Shown here piece after piece: positions 34,990 to 47,804 of a stretch of 64,000 bases of DNA. Source of the DNA: Bimastos eiseni (taxonomy: Eukaryota; Annelida; Clitellata; Crassiclitellata; Lumbricidae); assembly GCA_959347315.1 (NCBI GenBank), contig OY365807.1, positions 17,730,066 to 17,794,065 on the forward strand, in the 5' to 3' direction. Position 1 is the stretch's first letter. The number at the start of each line of letters is the position of its first letter. A model generated the notes under the pieces. That model made no database searches. It was not told where the DNA came from and worked only from the letters and a program-made list of their open reading frames with translations. Position numbers and translations under genes: made by a program.

Positions 34990-36940
34990 ACATGACATAC
35001 AAACCGGTAGATCCAACTGCCTTTTCTTCTATACAGTGTATATATATAGTATATCTTTATACTAAATTCTTTGTGAAACAATGACTCTAATGAAATATAG
35101 ACTTGCACAGCAGAACTCACACTACAGTAAAACAGCGCAGCACTTCCATAATTATTACTCTAAGAATAATTGATGTTACAAGTTCACAACCATAAATTAT
35201 TATCATTTAAAGGCTAATTAAGTTCTGGGTAATAAACGAACTTAGCGAGCAATAGAAAAAGTACCGGATCATTCAAATTATAGAGTATCTGTTTAAATTT
35301 ATATATATGTACATATATATATATATATATGCAATATAAATTCCACTCCCATCGTTCCCCCTCCAAAATGGCATGACCTTTCTGTCGTTTCTCAGTGCAC
35401 TTTTTGTGGTTTGACTATTGCAGCGCCTTATACGATTGACTTCCGACTTGGTCAGTTACAGTTTAACGATACTGTGTGTTAATAAAGATACTTAGCGTCG
35501 CCCTCCTCGTTTATCCAGGCTGGAGACAGGCACGGCTGGACTGCAAACAGTGGTGGGGTTGGACTTCCGGCTATATAAAATTGCTGCAATAATAATATTT
35601 ATAATAATTGCATCATATGTAATAATATATTTATGTCATATTGGCCTGTGTTGTTTATATATTTTGATATCATGCGGTTGATGTCTCATACATATGACTC
35701 GGTCACCATAAATTCTTGTAATTATAATATCTAATTTAGTAGACCTATAATATATGGAGAATTAAAAAAATTTAAATCATTGAAATTTTACTACAATAAA
35801 GGCATTCATATAACCATGCAGAAGTCGTTGATTAATTTACTAATAATCATGAATCTAATAAAGAAAGTTCATAATCTACAATAATACATGCAGCATGTAC
35901 ACGATTTCTCAAGCGTGGCTAGGTGCCAGATTTCTCCTATGGCTAAGTCGCGTGATATGCCAGAAGCGCGTCTGACCCTCAAACTGTGAAGAAAGTGGTA
36001 ATGCCTTCTGACGTACGTCATTACTAGCTGCGACGCACGTTACCCTTGGCAGAAATTTGACCCTTGAGTAATTACCGTTATTACTCGGACGACATTTATG
36101 AAATCACGACGCAGAGCGGACTACGGTGAAACGCCGGCGGCGGATGCGCTTTGAATATTTATTAGACGGTGGTTCGGCGGCTTTATAGAGCGAGTTATGG
36201 ATGCCGCTGCAAGAAGCGGAAAGAAGAGCACGAGATGAGTTCGGTTTGGAAGCATATCGTGGATGACATGAAAAGACTTTTATTGAAAAAATATCTATCA
36301 GGGGCGGAATAACGTGCTATAAGCAAACGGTGAATATATTCACAGACTGGATCCGACATAGAAAAGTGCACACGTAGAAACACACACGGACACACATACA
36401 GAGGGAGAGGGATGTGCTGAGATTGAAGCTGTTTGTGGATTAAAGTTAGACAACAGCTGGCGAAAGATCAGTGGAATACCCAACATTACGCATGAATTTG
36501 CAATTATTATTCCCTGTGTTTATTTGGCAAGTATGAAGTGTTCGCACATGGCATTTTTTTAACCTCAGCACGACAAATCGTGAGCAGAACTTCCTCTAGC
36601 CGCCTGATCTTCCCACTGAAGGCGTACGGTCAATGTACACAATATAGCTTAGTCGTTCGTGTGGTACGAGTGAAGCATTCATTTCAAAACAGACTTCTGC
36701 CCAATAGGTAAGGAATTTTAATCCTTGCCCCTCGGTCGACATCAGTAAGCATGCAAACGATACTCAGTAAGAAAAATCGCGGTTCACTGGCTCCATGCAG
36801 ACCACAATTCGTTCATGCAACGGATTGCGTCGGATTCCATGCCAGTGTTGAGAGTCGAAACCATTCTCAGAATTCCACGAACGCTTTGAAGCGCGGATAA
36901 GGAACGACAAGATGAAGTCCACAGTACGAATCTTTCGTAT
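34990..36940. other. No gene seen; AT-rich unique sequence
   Basis: Contains (AT)n at 35035-35055 and 35300-35335. GC is higher at 35985-36200 but without a supported exon. Confidence 0.5.
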
Positions 36941-36945
36941 TTTTA

Positions 36946-36990
36946 GATTTATATAGCGCCTCTCACAGAATAACTATTCAGATGCGTGGC
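36946..36990 (+). repeat. Dispersed hairpin repeat copy
   Basis: GATTTATATAGCGCCTCTCA, then CAGAATAACTATTCAGATGCG. The left part is one of the best preserved in the window. Confidence 0.7.
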
Positions 36991-36999
36991 TACCTACAG

Positions 37000-39900
37000 C
37001 AGTTTATGGTAGATGGAGGAAGTGGCAACAGTCATCGAGGCTCGAAGTCTAATCGAATGACTGATTTTAGTCGGTCATCATGATATCAGAGACATTTTCA
37101 ATTATGATCGAATTAATTCAACGGTCGTAGTCCTTCATGAGGCCAGCAGGTCGAAGGCCGATGGATGAGAGGGAAGTCGGGCTAAGGACCGTGCCAAGCA
37201 GGCCTCGTCAACAGCCAACCAATTGGTTTTAGTCAATACTGCGGTGATTGGCGGTCAACTGCTAGGATTCTTCTCTTCCTTTCTCCACCGAAACCAAGAT
37301 TATCAGTGGCGGTCTATGCATACAGTGCATGGTATTTTCTTTTTCCTCTTGCTTCATTGAGCATAACGCAATTTGAAAGTTTAATAAATAATCCTGTAGT
37401 TTTTAAATGTCATTTGTTTCGCTATGATTAATTTTCTCCCACATTCCTCAAAATATCCGTCAGTCCATTCATTCATCCACCACCTTTGTTCTTCCTTCAT
37501 TTCCTCCTCCTTTCGATCATTCAAATCCTTCAATCTATCTTTTCGTTCGCCCACCTCCTCTGTTGTTCCTTCGTTCCTTATTTAATCCATTCGCATCCAT
37601 CAATACAACATTCCGCCCATTCATCCATCCACCCACCCACAATACACCCACCAACCTCTCTATCCCTACTTTCATCCATCCTTCCATCCATTTATGCGGT
37701 ATTCCTTCCTGTCGCAACATAATTTTCTTTTGACGGATGTTAAACGCTGAAATGAGACATGATCCGGCACGTGACTTCGAGAAAGGCGACTGCTCTCTCC
37801 CATCGCTGGCCGAATACTCCGTCCAGATTGGGCGAATTTGATTCTCGAACAAACAGAAAGATTGACTTTTCTTCTTCGCTATTTCTTCGTCATCCAGATC
37901 AATTGGACATCGTTGTTCTGACGGCGGACGAAGAAAAGAGAAGAAAATATTTACGTCAAGATCGATTCGGTTGAACTCGGAGACAGATGAAGCAGCCGAT
38001 ATGAAGAATATAGACACGGGAACGGAACACACACCCAAACTTCAGTATCAACTCAGAACAGACATTGATGCTGCGGATACAAGAAGTGTTTAGTCGGTCA
38101 ATTAAAGGCAATCAGAGTGGCTTTTGTAGTTGCATTTATATAGACGCTCGCATCAATCCGTCGAAAGTGATTGAATTTCTTACGATGCATTTGTGACATT
38201 CCTCGATTTGACCACAGATACCGTGACGTGTGCACACATGAGCACGCAGGCCGATAGAGAGCATTGACCATGATCAATAGATATACAAACAGATAGACAG
38301 TCAGACAGATAAAGAGACATACAAAAGAACATACAGTGAAACAAACACGTACAAGCAAATATGAAGACTTATTGTTGAACATAAAGTTAAATAGAGATAC
38401 AAACGGTAGGATAAGCACACAAGCAGAGAGACAAACAAATCGAAATGTACACTATGTTACAAACAACCAGTATATGCATGGGATACGTAACTTTAACAAA
38501 GACAATATGACAACAACGCAGACAGCAGACGAAAAGAAAGGACATGCGACAGAAGGCGAGACAGGCAGACAAAGAGATACAAGCTAGCAGAAAATCAAGA
38601 CCACAAACCAAAAGGCGAATCGATGGACCTACAGACATGCAAACAAAACGACGGTCAGAAGACTGTCAGAAGATCGTTCTCTCTGGCTGTGTATGGATGG
38701 GTCGAGGAAGAGACCGCCGACCGAGCAACCGACACAGGGCGTTAATGAAAACGATAGCGAATTCGAAGATTAGGGACCAAGATACGGCCTGTCTATATCG
38801 GGCTATTATTGTGACGTTTACTGACGCCGTCTTATCACACCAGGGGGCAGCGGACTCGATGCGCCGACCGGAAATTAAAGTCACTATTGGTTTCTCGCGC
38901 CAAAATCTAAATTCCTTCGCTTGACCAAACTGTCACTTAATTTTCACGCTTTTCACCTCATAATACTTCGTCCCATCCGCGGACTCGGTTTCTAATTAAC
39001 TTGTGATAAATAAAATGCAATTAACTTTGGCGAAATAAGTTTACGGTACAGTCGCTGCATTTTAGATTAAGCCATCGATTTTGAGGCTAAGATTTTCCAA
39101 CTAATGGAATGCATTCTTATGGAGACTTTTATGACGAAGGGTGTTATATGATGACTTGGCAAATTACATTCTTTTCTTGTTGTTCGGGCGCCATAGCAAC
39201 GATCGCTAGAGAGTGTGCAAGACAGGTGTTTGTTATTTGGCAGTTAACCGTTGGTAAAGTCGATCGATCATTTCTATAAACAGCCATGTAAGTATAAATG
39301 TGAATGTACTGTAATCGAACATTTATATAGCACCCCTTCCAGATATCTACTCTACGCTGGCTTATATGATGTTAAATGGCATTACCGACGAATGAAACAA
39401 ATTCGTTAGCAAAACTGTAGGCTTACACTTTAAGCTGAAAAGAGTCATCATTTCAGCTGACTGACTAGTTGACTGACTGAATGAATGAATGATTTATTGA
39501 TTGATTGACTGACTTACAGATTGACCGATTGACTGATTGACTGATTGTTTGATTGATTGAATCCATGACTCACTTGCTCCTCTGCGCATGGTGGACCCAT
39601 GCTGAAGCGTGGAACCAACCAACGAATTCTCGTCGCCAGCTAGGTCGTGTTCAGGGTCTCTATGCCAAGTTGCGTCGAATGACCAATGGGTAAAGAGACG
39701 ACTGTAGAGGAGTTATTCCTCACTGGTGGAAGACATTCGTCGAGGCACAAGGACGACATAGAGAAGCATTCGTTGTGTGTTGGTCCCTAGATTTATTTGC
39801 CACTCCAACGCCAGCCTTAGCCGACTCCATCGAGACAAAGAAACATAGGGCGTACACGGTCCGCGTGACTCAGAATCGACCGTATACATGAGCAGAAGAG

Positions 39901-40140
39901 ATAGTCTTATGCAGGCACATGACGTAGGCAACCAGTGAACAAATATCTCTTATACGCAAAAATCCTTGGGACAGTCGTCGAATTTGTCCGGAACTCAAAC
40001 CTAGCACTAGAAAACCCCAACATGTTAGAAGTTACTGAGCGCATAAAGATGAAAACTTTCGTCAGAATAACGCAGCAGTTGATCGCCCATACCAATATGG
40101 CCGATGACATGCGCAGAGGAGCAAGTGAGTCATGGATTCA
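37000..40140. other. No gene seen; mixed sequence with CATC and CAGA microsatellites
   Basis: CATCCATTC-type repeats at 37455-37690, GACAGACA-type at 38280-38590 and TGACTGAT-type at 39455-39560. A decayed hairpin repeat start (ATTTATATAGCACCCC) lies at 39321. A word GGAACCAACCAACGAATTCT near 39610 also appears near 16394, and a decayed form near 47257. Confidence 0.5.
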
Positions 40141-40310
40141 ATGATTCAATCAATCAAACAATCAGTCAGTCAGTCAATCAATTAATCAGTCAGTCAGTCA
40201 GTCAATTAATCAATCAATCATTCATTCATTCAGTCAGTCAGCCAGTCATTCAGTCAGCCAGCCGCCAGCCAAGCCAGTCAGCCAACCAGTCAGCCAACCA
40301 GTCAGCTTGC
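40141..40310. repeat. CAGT/CAAT tetranucleotide repeat
   Basis: AATCAGTCAGTCAGTCAATCA-style units with a CAGCCAGC variant at the right end. The 133-residue frame over it is repeat-derived. Confidence 0.88.
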
Positions 40311-40639
40311 ATTTGCATCATTTGTTCTGTTATAACATTCTTGAATCGCGAAGTTCATTTGTGTGACTATAATAACTGGTATACTCTAACTTCCAGTTAT
40401 TTCATCTGTCATTTTCGTCAAGGTTTACGTATCGTCTCTGTCCCTGTAGTTACAAGGTATCTATTTCAATCTAATTGTCTAATTTGTTTCCACTTAATTT
40501 TCTAATTCTATCTGCTTCTCTCTGTCGTATCCGTCTATATCGCTATTTGATAAATTCCTAGCCGTCCTTATATATCTATCAAATGCTCTCCTTTACATGT
40601 TTCTAAATTCTTATTACTACCTCCGGCTGTGATTTTGTT

Positions 40640-40842
40640 CATTGCATCCGGTGATTCCTCTCTTTCCATCTGCATGTAGTTTTCTTGTCCGTATCCATCC
40701 ATTTCTCGCGATGTCTGTTCTCGTTTCGTCTGTCACTGTCTCTGTCTCTGTCTCTTTGTCTCTGTCTGTTTCTCTCTGTCTGTCTATATGCTGCCTGATG
40801 TGTGTCTGTCTCTGTCTGTCTATCTGTCCGTTTCTGTCTCTG

Positions 40843-40878
<36 letters not shown>

Positions 40879-41110
40879 TTTATCTCCGTCTTTTCTTACA
40901 TCTCTTTATCTTCGCCCATTTCTTTCTCCCAATCTTTATCATCTCAGTTTCTACACGTGTCTTTCCAATTTAAGTCTATATCTCTATTTCTCTCTCTTTG
41001 TCTGCTTCCTTCTGTCTCACTCTATTGTTCCTATGTCTTTGTCAGTCTAATCCTCCCTATCTTTCTCCTATCTCCTCCTATCTCTCCCTGTCTACCTTCT
41101 ACTCCCTGCT
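40640..41110. repeat. TC/CTGTCT pyrimidine-rich repeat
   Basis: CTCTGTCTCTGTCTC and TCTCTCTC runs. The 156-residue + frame, made of Ser, Leu, Val and Cys, is a low-complexity artefact. Confidence 0.88.
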
Positions 41111-41599
41111 GATGCTGTCAACTCTAACCATTGACTAACTCCTGCTTTATTTCGATCTGTCCCTTGCCTCAATGGTCGCACAGCAAGCATAGAAAAATGT
41201 CATGCAGTCGCGTGTAGACAGAGGCCTCGCATCAATGCCTTCTAAAAACTCATTTCGTTGCTTGAGACGCACGGTTTTATGTGCTATGGTCTGCGTGCCT
41301 TTATTTGGCGCCAAGCATGATCTATCGGTGTATATGGTCAACGGAAGGTTAGGGTCAGGCATCGCCTTACAGAAATGAAAATGCTTGAATAATTCGATCG
41401 TAATCGTCGATCCAGCTTTGTCCAATCACTGACCGGGAGTGACTTAGAGATGCATGAACCACACAAAGACAGATTAAGAAATGGACACCTGGACAGACTG
41501 ATACAGCGGCGATTAACGTCCGGAAAATAGCGAAAGAGAGACTGAGCGACCAAGAGAAAGACAGATAGACACCATGACAAACACACGTAGAGAGTAGAA

Positions 41600-41654
41600 C
41601 ACGAAGAGGTAAGCGATAAAGAGAGAGAGATACAACGAAGAAAATGGATATGGG

Positions 41655-41718
<64 letters not shown>

Positions 41719-41723
41719 GAAGG

Positions 41724-41757
<34 letters not shown>

Positions 41758-41900
41758 AAGAGAGAGAGAGGAAGGGAGAGAGAGAGAGACGGAGGAAGAG
41801 AGAGTAAAAGAGAGAGAGTGAGAGAGAGAGGGAGGGAGGGAGCGACGGAGGGAGAGACGGAGGGAAAGAGGGAGGGAGATCTTCAGAGGAAGAGCGGGAA
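41600..41900. repeat. (GA)n purine-rich repeat
   Basis: Long GAGAGA runs broken by GGAAGG, GAAAGA and GACGGA. The minus-strand 208-residue frame, mostly Leu and Ser, is repeat-derived. A second block with CAGACA and (AT)n continues to about 42270. Confidence 0.92.
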
Positions 41901-41993
41901 GTGATGGAGGGACACAGGCCAGCGAGTCATACAACGAGAAACAGAGAGACAGGCAAACAGACACATAGACAGATAAGCATCTATATATATGTG

Positions 41994-42029
<36 letters not shown>

Positions 42030-42722
42030 CTGCCAGCTAGGAATAGAGACAAAGTGACTGAAGCAGACAAAGACACAGACTGTTCAACTGCGTCATACAC
42101 ATAATTTCAATTAAGCACACAGATCAGGAGAGACAGACAAGAAGACACACACAAGCGTACAGACACAGACAAGGAGAGACGCATGCAAGCGTACAGCTAC
42201 AGACAAGGAGAGACACATGCAAGCCTACAGATACAGACAAGAAGCGACATATGCAAGCGTACAGAAACAGACACGGGGCTCTGTTCATCGCATTTATATC
42301 CGATGAGCCATACAGACAACTCTCAAGAAATATGATTTCTATGCAGGTTTCGGTCTCGCTATTAAAACACGATGGGAGGTGAATTGACAGATGGATGAAT
42401 GGATGGATGGATGGATAGATAGATGAGGGATGGATCTCAAGGGATAGATTATGAGATATAAGGATGAGCCGACGATTATAAGGACGGACCGTATAGAAGG
42501 ACACAGACTTGAATAGATAATAAAGATAAAGGGTTGAATAGAAGGATGGACGACGGATTGTTTCGACGAACTGATTTTAGAATTTACGGTTTGGTAAAAG
42601 GATACACGGATCGACTGAAGGATAAACGGACGAATACCTAGATGGATGGACGGATTATTATTGGATGGAGGGACGAATAGAACGATAAGAAGGACGGGCA
42701 GACAACATGGATGGAAGAAGAA

Positions 42723-43008
42723 GATGGATAGATGCCTATTATAAGATGGATAGATGCCTATTATAAGATGGATAGATGCCTATTATAAGATGGATAGATG
42801 CCTATTATAAGATGGATAGATGCCTATTATAAGATGGATAGATGCCTATTATAAGATGGATAGATGCCTATTATAAGATGGATAGATGCCTATTATAAGA
42901 TGGATAGATGCCTATTATAAGATGGATAGATGCCTATTATAAGATGGATAGATGCCTATTATAAGATGGATAGATGCCTATTATAAGATGGATAGATGCC
43001 TATTATAA
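42723..43008. repeat. 13 copies of a 22-bp tandem repeat
   Basis: Exactly thirteen head-to-tail 22-bp units, each starting GATGGATAGATG, with no substitution that I can see across 286 bp. The first half of the unit resembles the surrounding GATGGATAGA microsatellite, so the array probably grew from it. Perfect identity implies recent expansion or gene-conversion homogenisation. Confidence 0.95.
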
Positions 43009-43009
43009 G

Positions 43010-45700
43010 TTGATGGACTAGAATGACACACCGCTCCGTCAGTCTCATTCGCAATATTTTTATTAGTGCTCGGCCACGTGCAACCACTCCTTCGATAATT
43101 GCTTCTGATATCTCCGACCACCTACGAATATTTACCCATTTCAATCACGAAGTCCATCTGCCCGTAAAATCTCCTGTTGAGAATGGAAAAAGAGATAGGA
43201 AGATGAATAAAAAGATGGACAAACAGACAGAATGATGGGCGAACTGATGGATGAAAGGACGAATAGTCAGATAGTCGGAAGGGATGATGGATGGTTAAAA
43301 GAATGGATGGATGGATTGAAGGATGGGCGAACGAATAAAGGACAAACGAACGGACAGATAAGCAGAAGGCTAGACGGTAAATATCAAGGTTATAGTCATA
43401 TAAGACTGGAAGTGGTAAGTCTTGATCTTAGAACCATAAAAATACGAAGCAATATGTCTTGAACGTATACTGTCGTGCAAGACAAAGAAAGGTCAATCAT
43501 GAGCATAGACCCATAAAAGACTGGAATAGGTAAGGGAGTCTTAAGCTAGGAATATTAATAGGACTGGATGAGGTGAGTCTTAAGCTTGGTGCCATAAACA
43601 CTGGAAGAGGTACGTTCTAAGCTCAGAGTCATAGTCTTCCTATAATTTATATGAATGTATGTTTTTTTGTACTGGACAATACACACGGTTTGTATGCCAC
43701 ATTAACAGCAATGATAATGGTAATCTTATTAAAATAAGCCTCGATATTGAAATCGAATGATAGCTGTTGTATTTGAGCTGTTAAATTCGCTATATTTCAT
43801 TAATTAAATCTTATACAACAACCCTCCCCATTCAATAATCAATTGAACGAGAACGCTGCAAATATTAAAAGGAATTGCTTCCTACGTGCAAAATACCGTG
43901 AGAGCAGTCTTTCGACCAATACCTAATACGGGGAATTTCTATTACTAAGTAGCGCGGAAGACAAAACTTGACGTACGTCCTATACTATGGGCAAAAGACA
44001 CAGCAAACTGGGTTAACGAAAGGCTGTCGTACAGTCCGCTCTACCTAACGTGAAATGGCGACGCGTGAATTCTGCAAATACACGATAATCTGGATATCGT
44101 GTCGTTAGTGATGAATACAGTACATTCGTGTGCTGGCCGACCATGGCGAGCATAAATCAAAGTCGGTTTCGGACGCCTAAGGAAATATATATTTACGGAC
44201 GATGGGGTGGCGTTCAGAAAGAGCCTCATCAATGCGCTGCTGAGCTACATTCAAATCAATCACTGTCTGGTTATGGGCTGGCCTCTCGCTGTTCTCACAG
44301 AGTTCTCGTCTACCCTGTTGTTATATCGCGAGACCTTCTGAGCGTCGTCGTCGTCGTCGTCATCAATAAATAGCAGACCTGTGTGAAATAAGGAGTGGCG
44401 TTATGGAAGGTTACCTCAAGGCAAGTCACTTGTTAGAAGCAGACTGAGCTGTCCGCTCCCCGCCCTGTCAGGGATGCTCGCAGGATACATCGAAACCTGG
44501 TGTAGCATCGTGGTGTGACGCTACAAAAGCCAACTTCGCCGACGCCATTCTAAAAATAGTAGAACGCGTTTTAGGGTGAGTCGTATGCGTTTTCAGCTTT
44601 AGAAACGACCCAACGGATTCTACTTCAATGCTATATTTCACACGGCTGTGTTGTCGCAGATTGTTGACAGTTTGCGCGAAACTCTGGGGACAGACCCGTG
44701 CGCAAGGCTCCGAAAGGTAGTCATTGAAAGTGTGTTGTACAGTAGTATGCTTTGTGGTTTGCGTTTCAGCATTGAGACGCTTCGGGCCAAAGCCAGCTCA
44801 GAGACCCTGATTTAGATATAAATGCTGCTTAGTTACGAGGTAGAGACGGGAATGATTGCAGATTACGGAAAGATCAGAGGTTATGTCTAGTGCCCGACCG
44901 AAACAATATTTTCATTTTCGGCCAAAAACGAAAATGCCACCGAAATTGCCATTTTGGTTTCGGCCGAAAACGAACCCAAAGACGAAATATATAAATGCCT
45001 GCACAACAAATATATGTCGTCACCACTGATGATAAGATATATAATTTATATTCTGTGCAAAATTTTTTCAACAAATTTCCACCAATTTTAATAAGTTTTG
45101 GTACGTAGATCGAAATTTGGTCGAAATTGTATGCTATATATAAATTTTCCACCTCACCTGACTCATATCACCGCACTAACTGAAGAATCGTCCGGGGTAT
45201 ACTATAACTGGAAGATGAAGTGGAACGGTTCCAGGCATGGCAGATTAAATTCGACAAAGAGATGACCTATACGTGTATTCGTCACCTAAATAGATCCATA
45301 ATTGCATCGTGGTTGATACTCACTTTTCTTATGACAACACGCAAGAACTGACTTAAGTGCGGGGTCGGGGCCCTCGTGTACAGGTCAGGGTGAAATAGCC
45401 AAAGTTTAGGTGATCGTCACAGTCATAGCCTACAACCGATATCTTCCTAAGTAGAATTTAAAGATGTGTTGCTTTAGTACTTACGCCATAGGTTACCAGC
45501 CTAATGTGCTCGGCCAATCAATACACGTATGAGGCTGGTAGTCCAACATACTGCAATGGAGCGAGATGTGTTGTAGGACGCGTCGTTTAACAAACGTCTG
45601 TCTTGGTCAGAGATACGCAGAGACATTTTAAGACTTCACTCATTCAAACTCTGGCTCTTCTTATCGATTACAATTATCCCATTTAGTTAAGAGATCTAGA
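43010..45700. other. No gene seen; GGAT-type microsatellite then mixed sequence
   Basis: GATGGATGG-type repeats at 43190-43360, and a loose repeat built on AAGACTGGAA...GGTAAGTCTTAAGCT in four diverged copies at 43395-43635. At 44888-44990 a stretch with CCCGACCGAAAC and TTTCGGCCGAAAACGAA resembles a hAT element end; the other end was not identified. Confidence 0.5.
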
Positions 45701-45704
45701 CAGC

Positions 45705-46084
45705 TAATGAAGAGAGAGACAGAGACAGAGAGAGACAGGGAGAGGTAGGTAGACAGAGACAAACAGAGACAGACACAGACAGATAGACAGATAGACAGAG
45801 AAACAAAGAGACAGAGACGGAGAGAGAGTCCGTAGCTAAGAAGGTACACACGCTCTGAAAACCTTCAATTCATTGAAACAGCAAGTATCGAGTTGTACTG
45901 TCGCTAAAGAAAACACAACATCTAGGTGTGTGTTTGTGTGTGTGTGTGTGTGCGCTTGTGTGTGTGAGCGTGTGAGTGTTCATATGTGTGCGTGCGTGCG
46001 TATTTCCGCATACGCGTATGCGTGTGTGCATGTATGCGTGATGTATGCATGTAAGCGTGCGTGCATACGTGCATGCGTGCATGC

Positions 46085-46117
<33 letters not shown>

Positions 46118-46235
46118 TGTATGTATGTATGTACGTATGTATGTATATATGTATGTATGTATGTTTGTTTGTATGCATGTATGTATGTATGTATACATAC
46201 ATGCATACATGTATGTATGTATGTATTATGTATCT
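45705..46235. repeat. GA/CAGA block followed by (GT)n and (GTAT)n
   Basis: GAGACAGA to about 45830, then unique sequence, (GT)n from 45925, then a long GTATGTAT run at 46085-46225. Frames on both strands are microsatellite artefacts. Confidence 0.92.
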
Positions 46236-47435
46236 ATGTATATGTGCTTGATATAGCTCTTCGATGTGGGCTTCTCGTGTGTCTTCATCAATCCAATTCA
46301 CCAACGCGTGCATTTACATAGAACTGTTGATGTGGCTGCGCTTCTAAGCAAAAGATTTATCCGTCCCTCGATCACGAAATCCTGCGTTGTTTCTGGTGGA
46401 ATGCGCAATAGCATCACGTTTACATAACTCTCATCCCAGCTTAAATAGCTCATGAATAGTCAACACATGCCATTGATTTTCAACTTTCTACGCTGATACA
46501 GGGTTCTGCGCTGGTTGCAACATAAATTATCAGCATATCCCTTGCCGTTCTTGCAATTACTACACTGAATTAATTATTTGTAATATTGCTTCAGTGATAA
46601 TGTCTCAGTCTGTCTCAGTCTGTCTCTGTCTATCTCAGTCTGTCTCCGTCTGTCTCTGTCTGTCTCTGTATGAGGTTTCAATTGGACACACATAATAACT
46701 GATTAATTAACGAATGAATAGATGTATGAACTGTGAAGCAACAAAACCTGGCGATTTTTAAGCACTCTGTATACATTACATGAAAGGATGCATTTTTTTC
46801 TTCCACCTTGAATCTCAAACTTTTCAAAAGTGGATTTTCATGAACCGATGTTATAGATCAATCCTTCACCTGATCTAGTTACATTTTGAATTGTACGTCG
46901 GCTGGCTACTTATCTCGTCGATTATTTATGCAAATCCTTCAACCTTTCATACCACGTAATCACGTGTTAAATTGCATGCACTTATTGTGCATTAGTAAGC
47001 CTAAGCCTAAGTCTTAACATGCTCGTAAATAAATTGTTGCTCATATAATTACGCTCGCGTATGCTTATGTAGGTCTATGCATGCAGATTATGTAGTTTTC
47101 AATTTATATAGCGCATCTCGCAGAAAAACTATTTAGGGGCGCTCTCTGCACTGGCCCAAGCGTCATTTCAAACAAATACTAGTTTAACAACATTTAGCAA
47201 AAGTTATTACACAGTAAGCTGAAAGAATCACCACCGACGGGTACACACGCAAAAGCGTGGAACGAAACAACGGATCCCCGCATGCACATCATGTATTATG
47301 TATGTATTATGTATGTATTTTGTATGTATTATGTATGATATGTATTTATTCAGACAGTATATCGTGTCTTTTAAGAAGCCTGCAAAAGCGCATCACAAAA
47401 TTAATAATCTTTCAAACGTCTTAATAAAGCAAGAG
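46235..47435. other. No gene seen; AT-rich sequence
   Basis: CTGTCTCAGTCTGTCT repeats at 46600-46670 and ATGTATTATG repeats at 47288-47345. The dispersed hairpin repeat is at 47101. Confidence 0.5.
47101..47145 (+). repeat. Dispersed hairpin repeat copy
   Basis: AATTTATATAGCGCATCTCG, then CAGAAAAACTATTTAGGGGCGCTCT. It keeps both arms with two or three substitutions. Confidence 0.7.
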
Positions 47436-47437
47436 GG

Positions 47438-47800
47438 ATGCTTAGATTATCCACATTATTCGTGTTATCATTTGTGTACTTTCTCCTTCTGGTCTGCGTT
47501 TCATTACAATGTACTCCAATGAAGTCATCTATGAAGCGCCTCTATCTAGAACGCACACCAATATCACATTGCGTTCGGTCATGGCTGATTAATCGAGAAA
47601 CACAAGACATACGATGGCTACATAATCAGCTGAAACAGCGCATACACATCGCTGGCGGAGTGCTTTCTTTCTTCAGGGCCTCTTCAATGATTTGTTTGTT
47701 GGTTCAAGTATGGATCTTGCGACCCCGACAAATCATCTCTGAGAAAACCTCTGTCGAGACCTCGAGTAATTGTTGGCCAACAAAACAAATTACCAGATGA
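47438..47800 (+). CDS. Candidate small secreted precursor (weak)
   Basis: A 120-codon frame opens with a typical signal peptide (MLRLSTLFVLSFVYFLLLVC) in an otherwise non-repetitive stretch. A dibasic KR at residues 33-34 could release a peptide whose C-terminal part reads DIRWLHNQLKQRIH, with W60-L61-x3-L65. Spacing from the dibasic site to that W-L-x3-L recalls the parathyroid hormone family, in which a similar amphipathic helix contacts the receptor. The conserved Arg before the Trp is not in place, and the rest of the frame shows nothing familiar. I see no clear promoter, intron or polyadenylation signal. A chance frame is the leading alternative. Confidence 0.22.
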   Translation: MLRLSTLFVLSFVYFLLLVCVSLQCTPMKSSMKRLYLERTPISHCVRSWLINRETQDIRWLHNQLKQRIHIAGGVLSFFRASSMICLLVQVWILRPRQIISEKTSVETSSNCWPTKQITR

Positions 47801-47804
47801 ACCA

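Noticed and set aside
37535..38038. 167-residue minus-strand frame
   Set aside because: The N-terminal part has normal composition but no domain; the C-terminal third is a CATC microsatellite. No splice evidence.
41338..41964. 208-residue minus-strand Leu/Ser frame
   Set aside because: Complement of a (GA)n tract.
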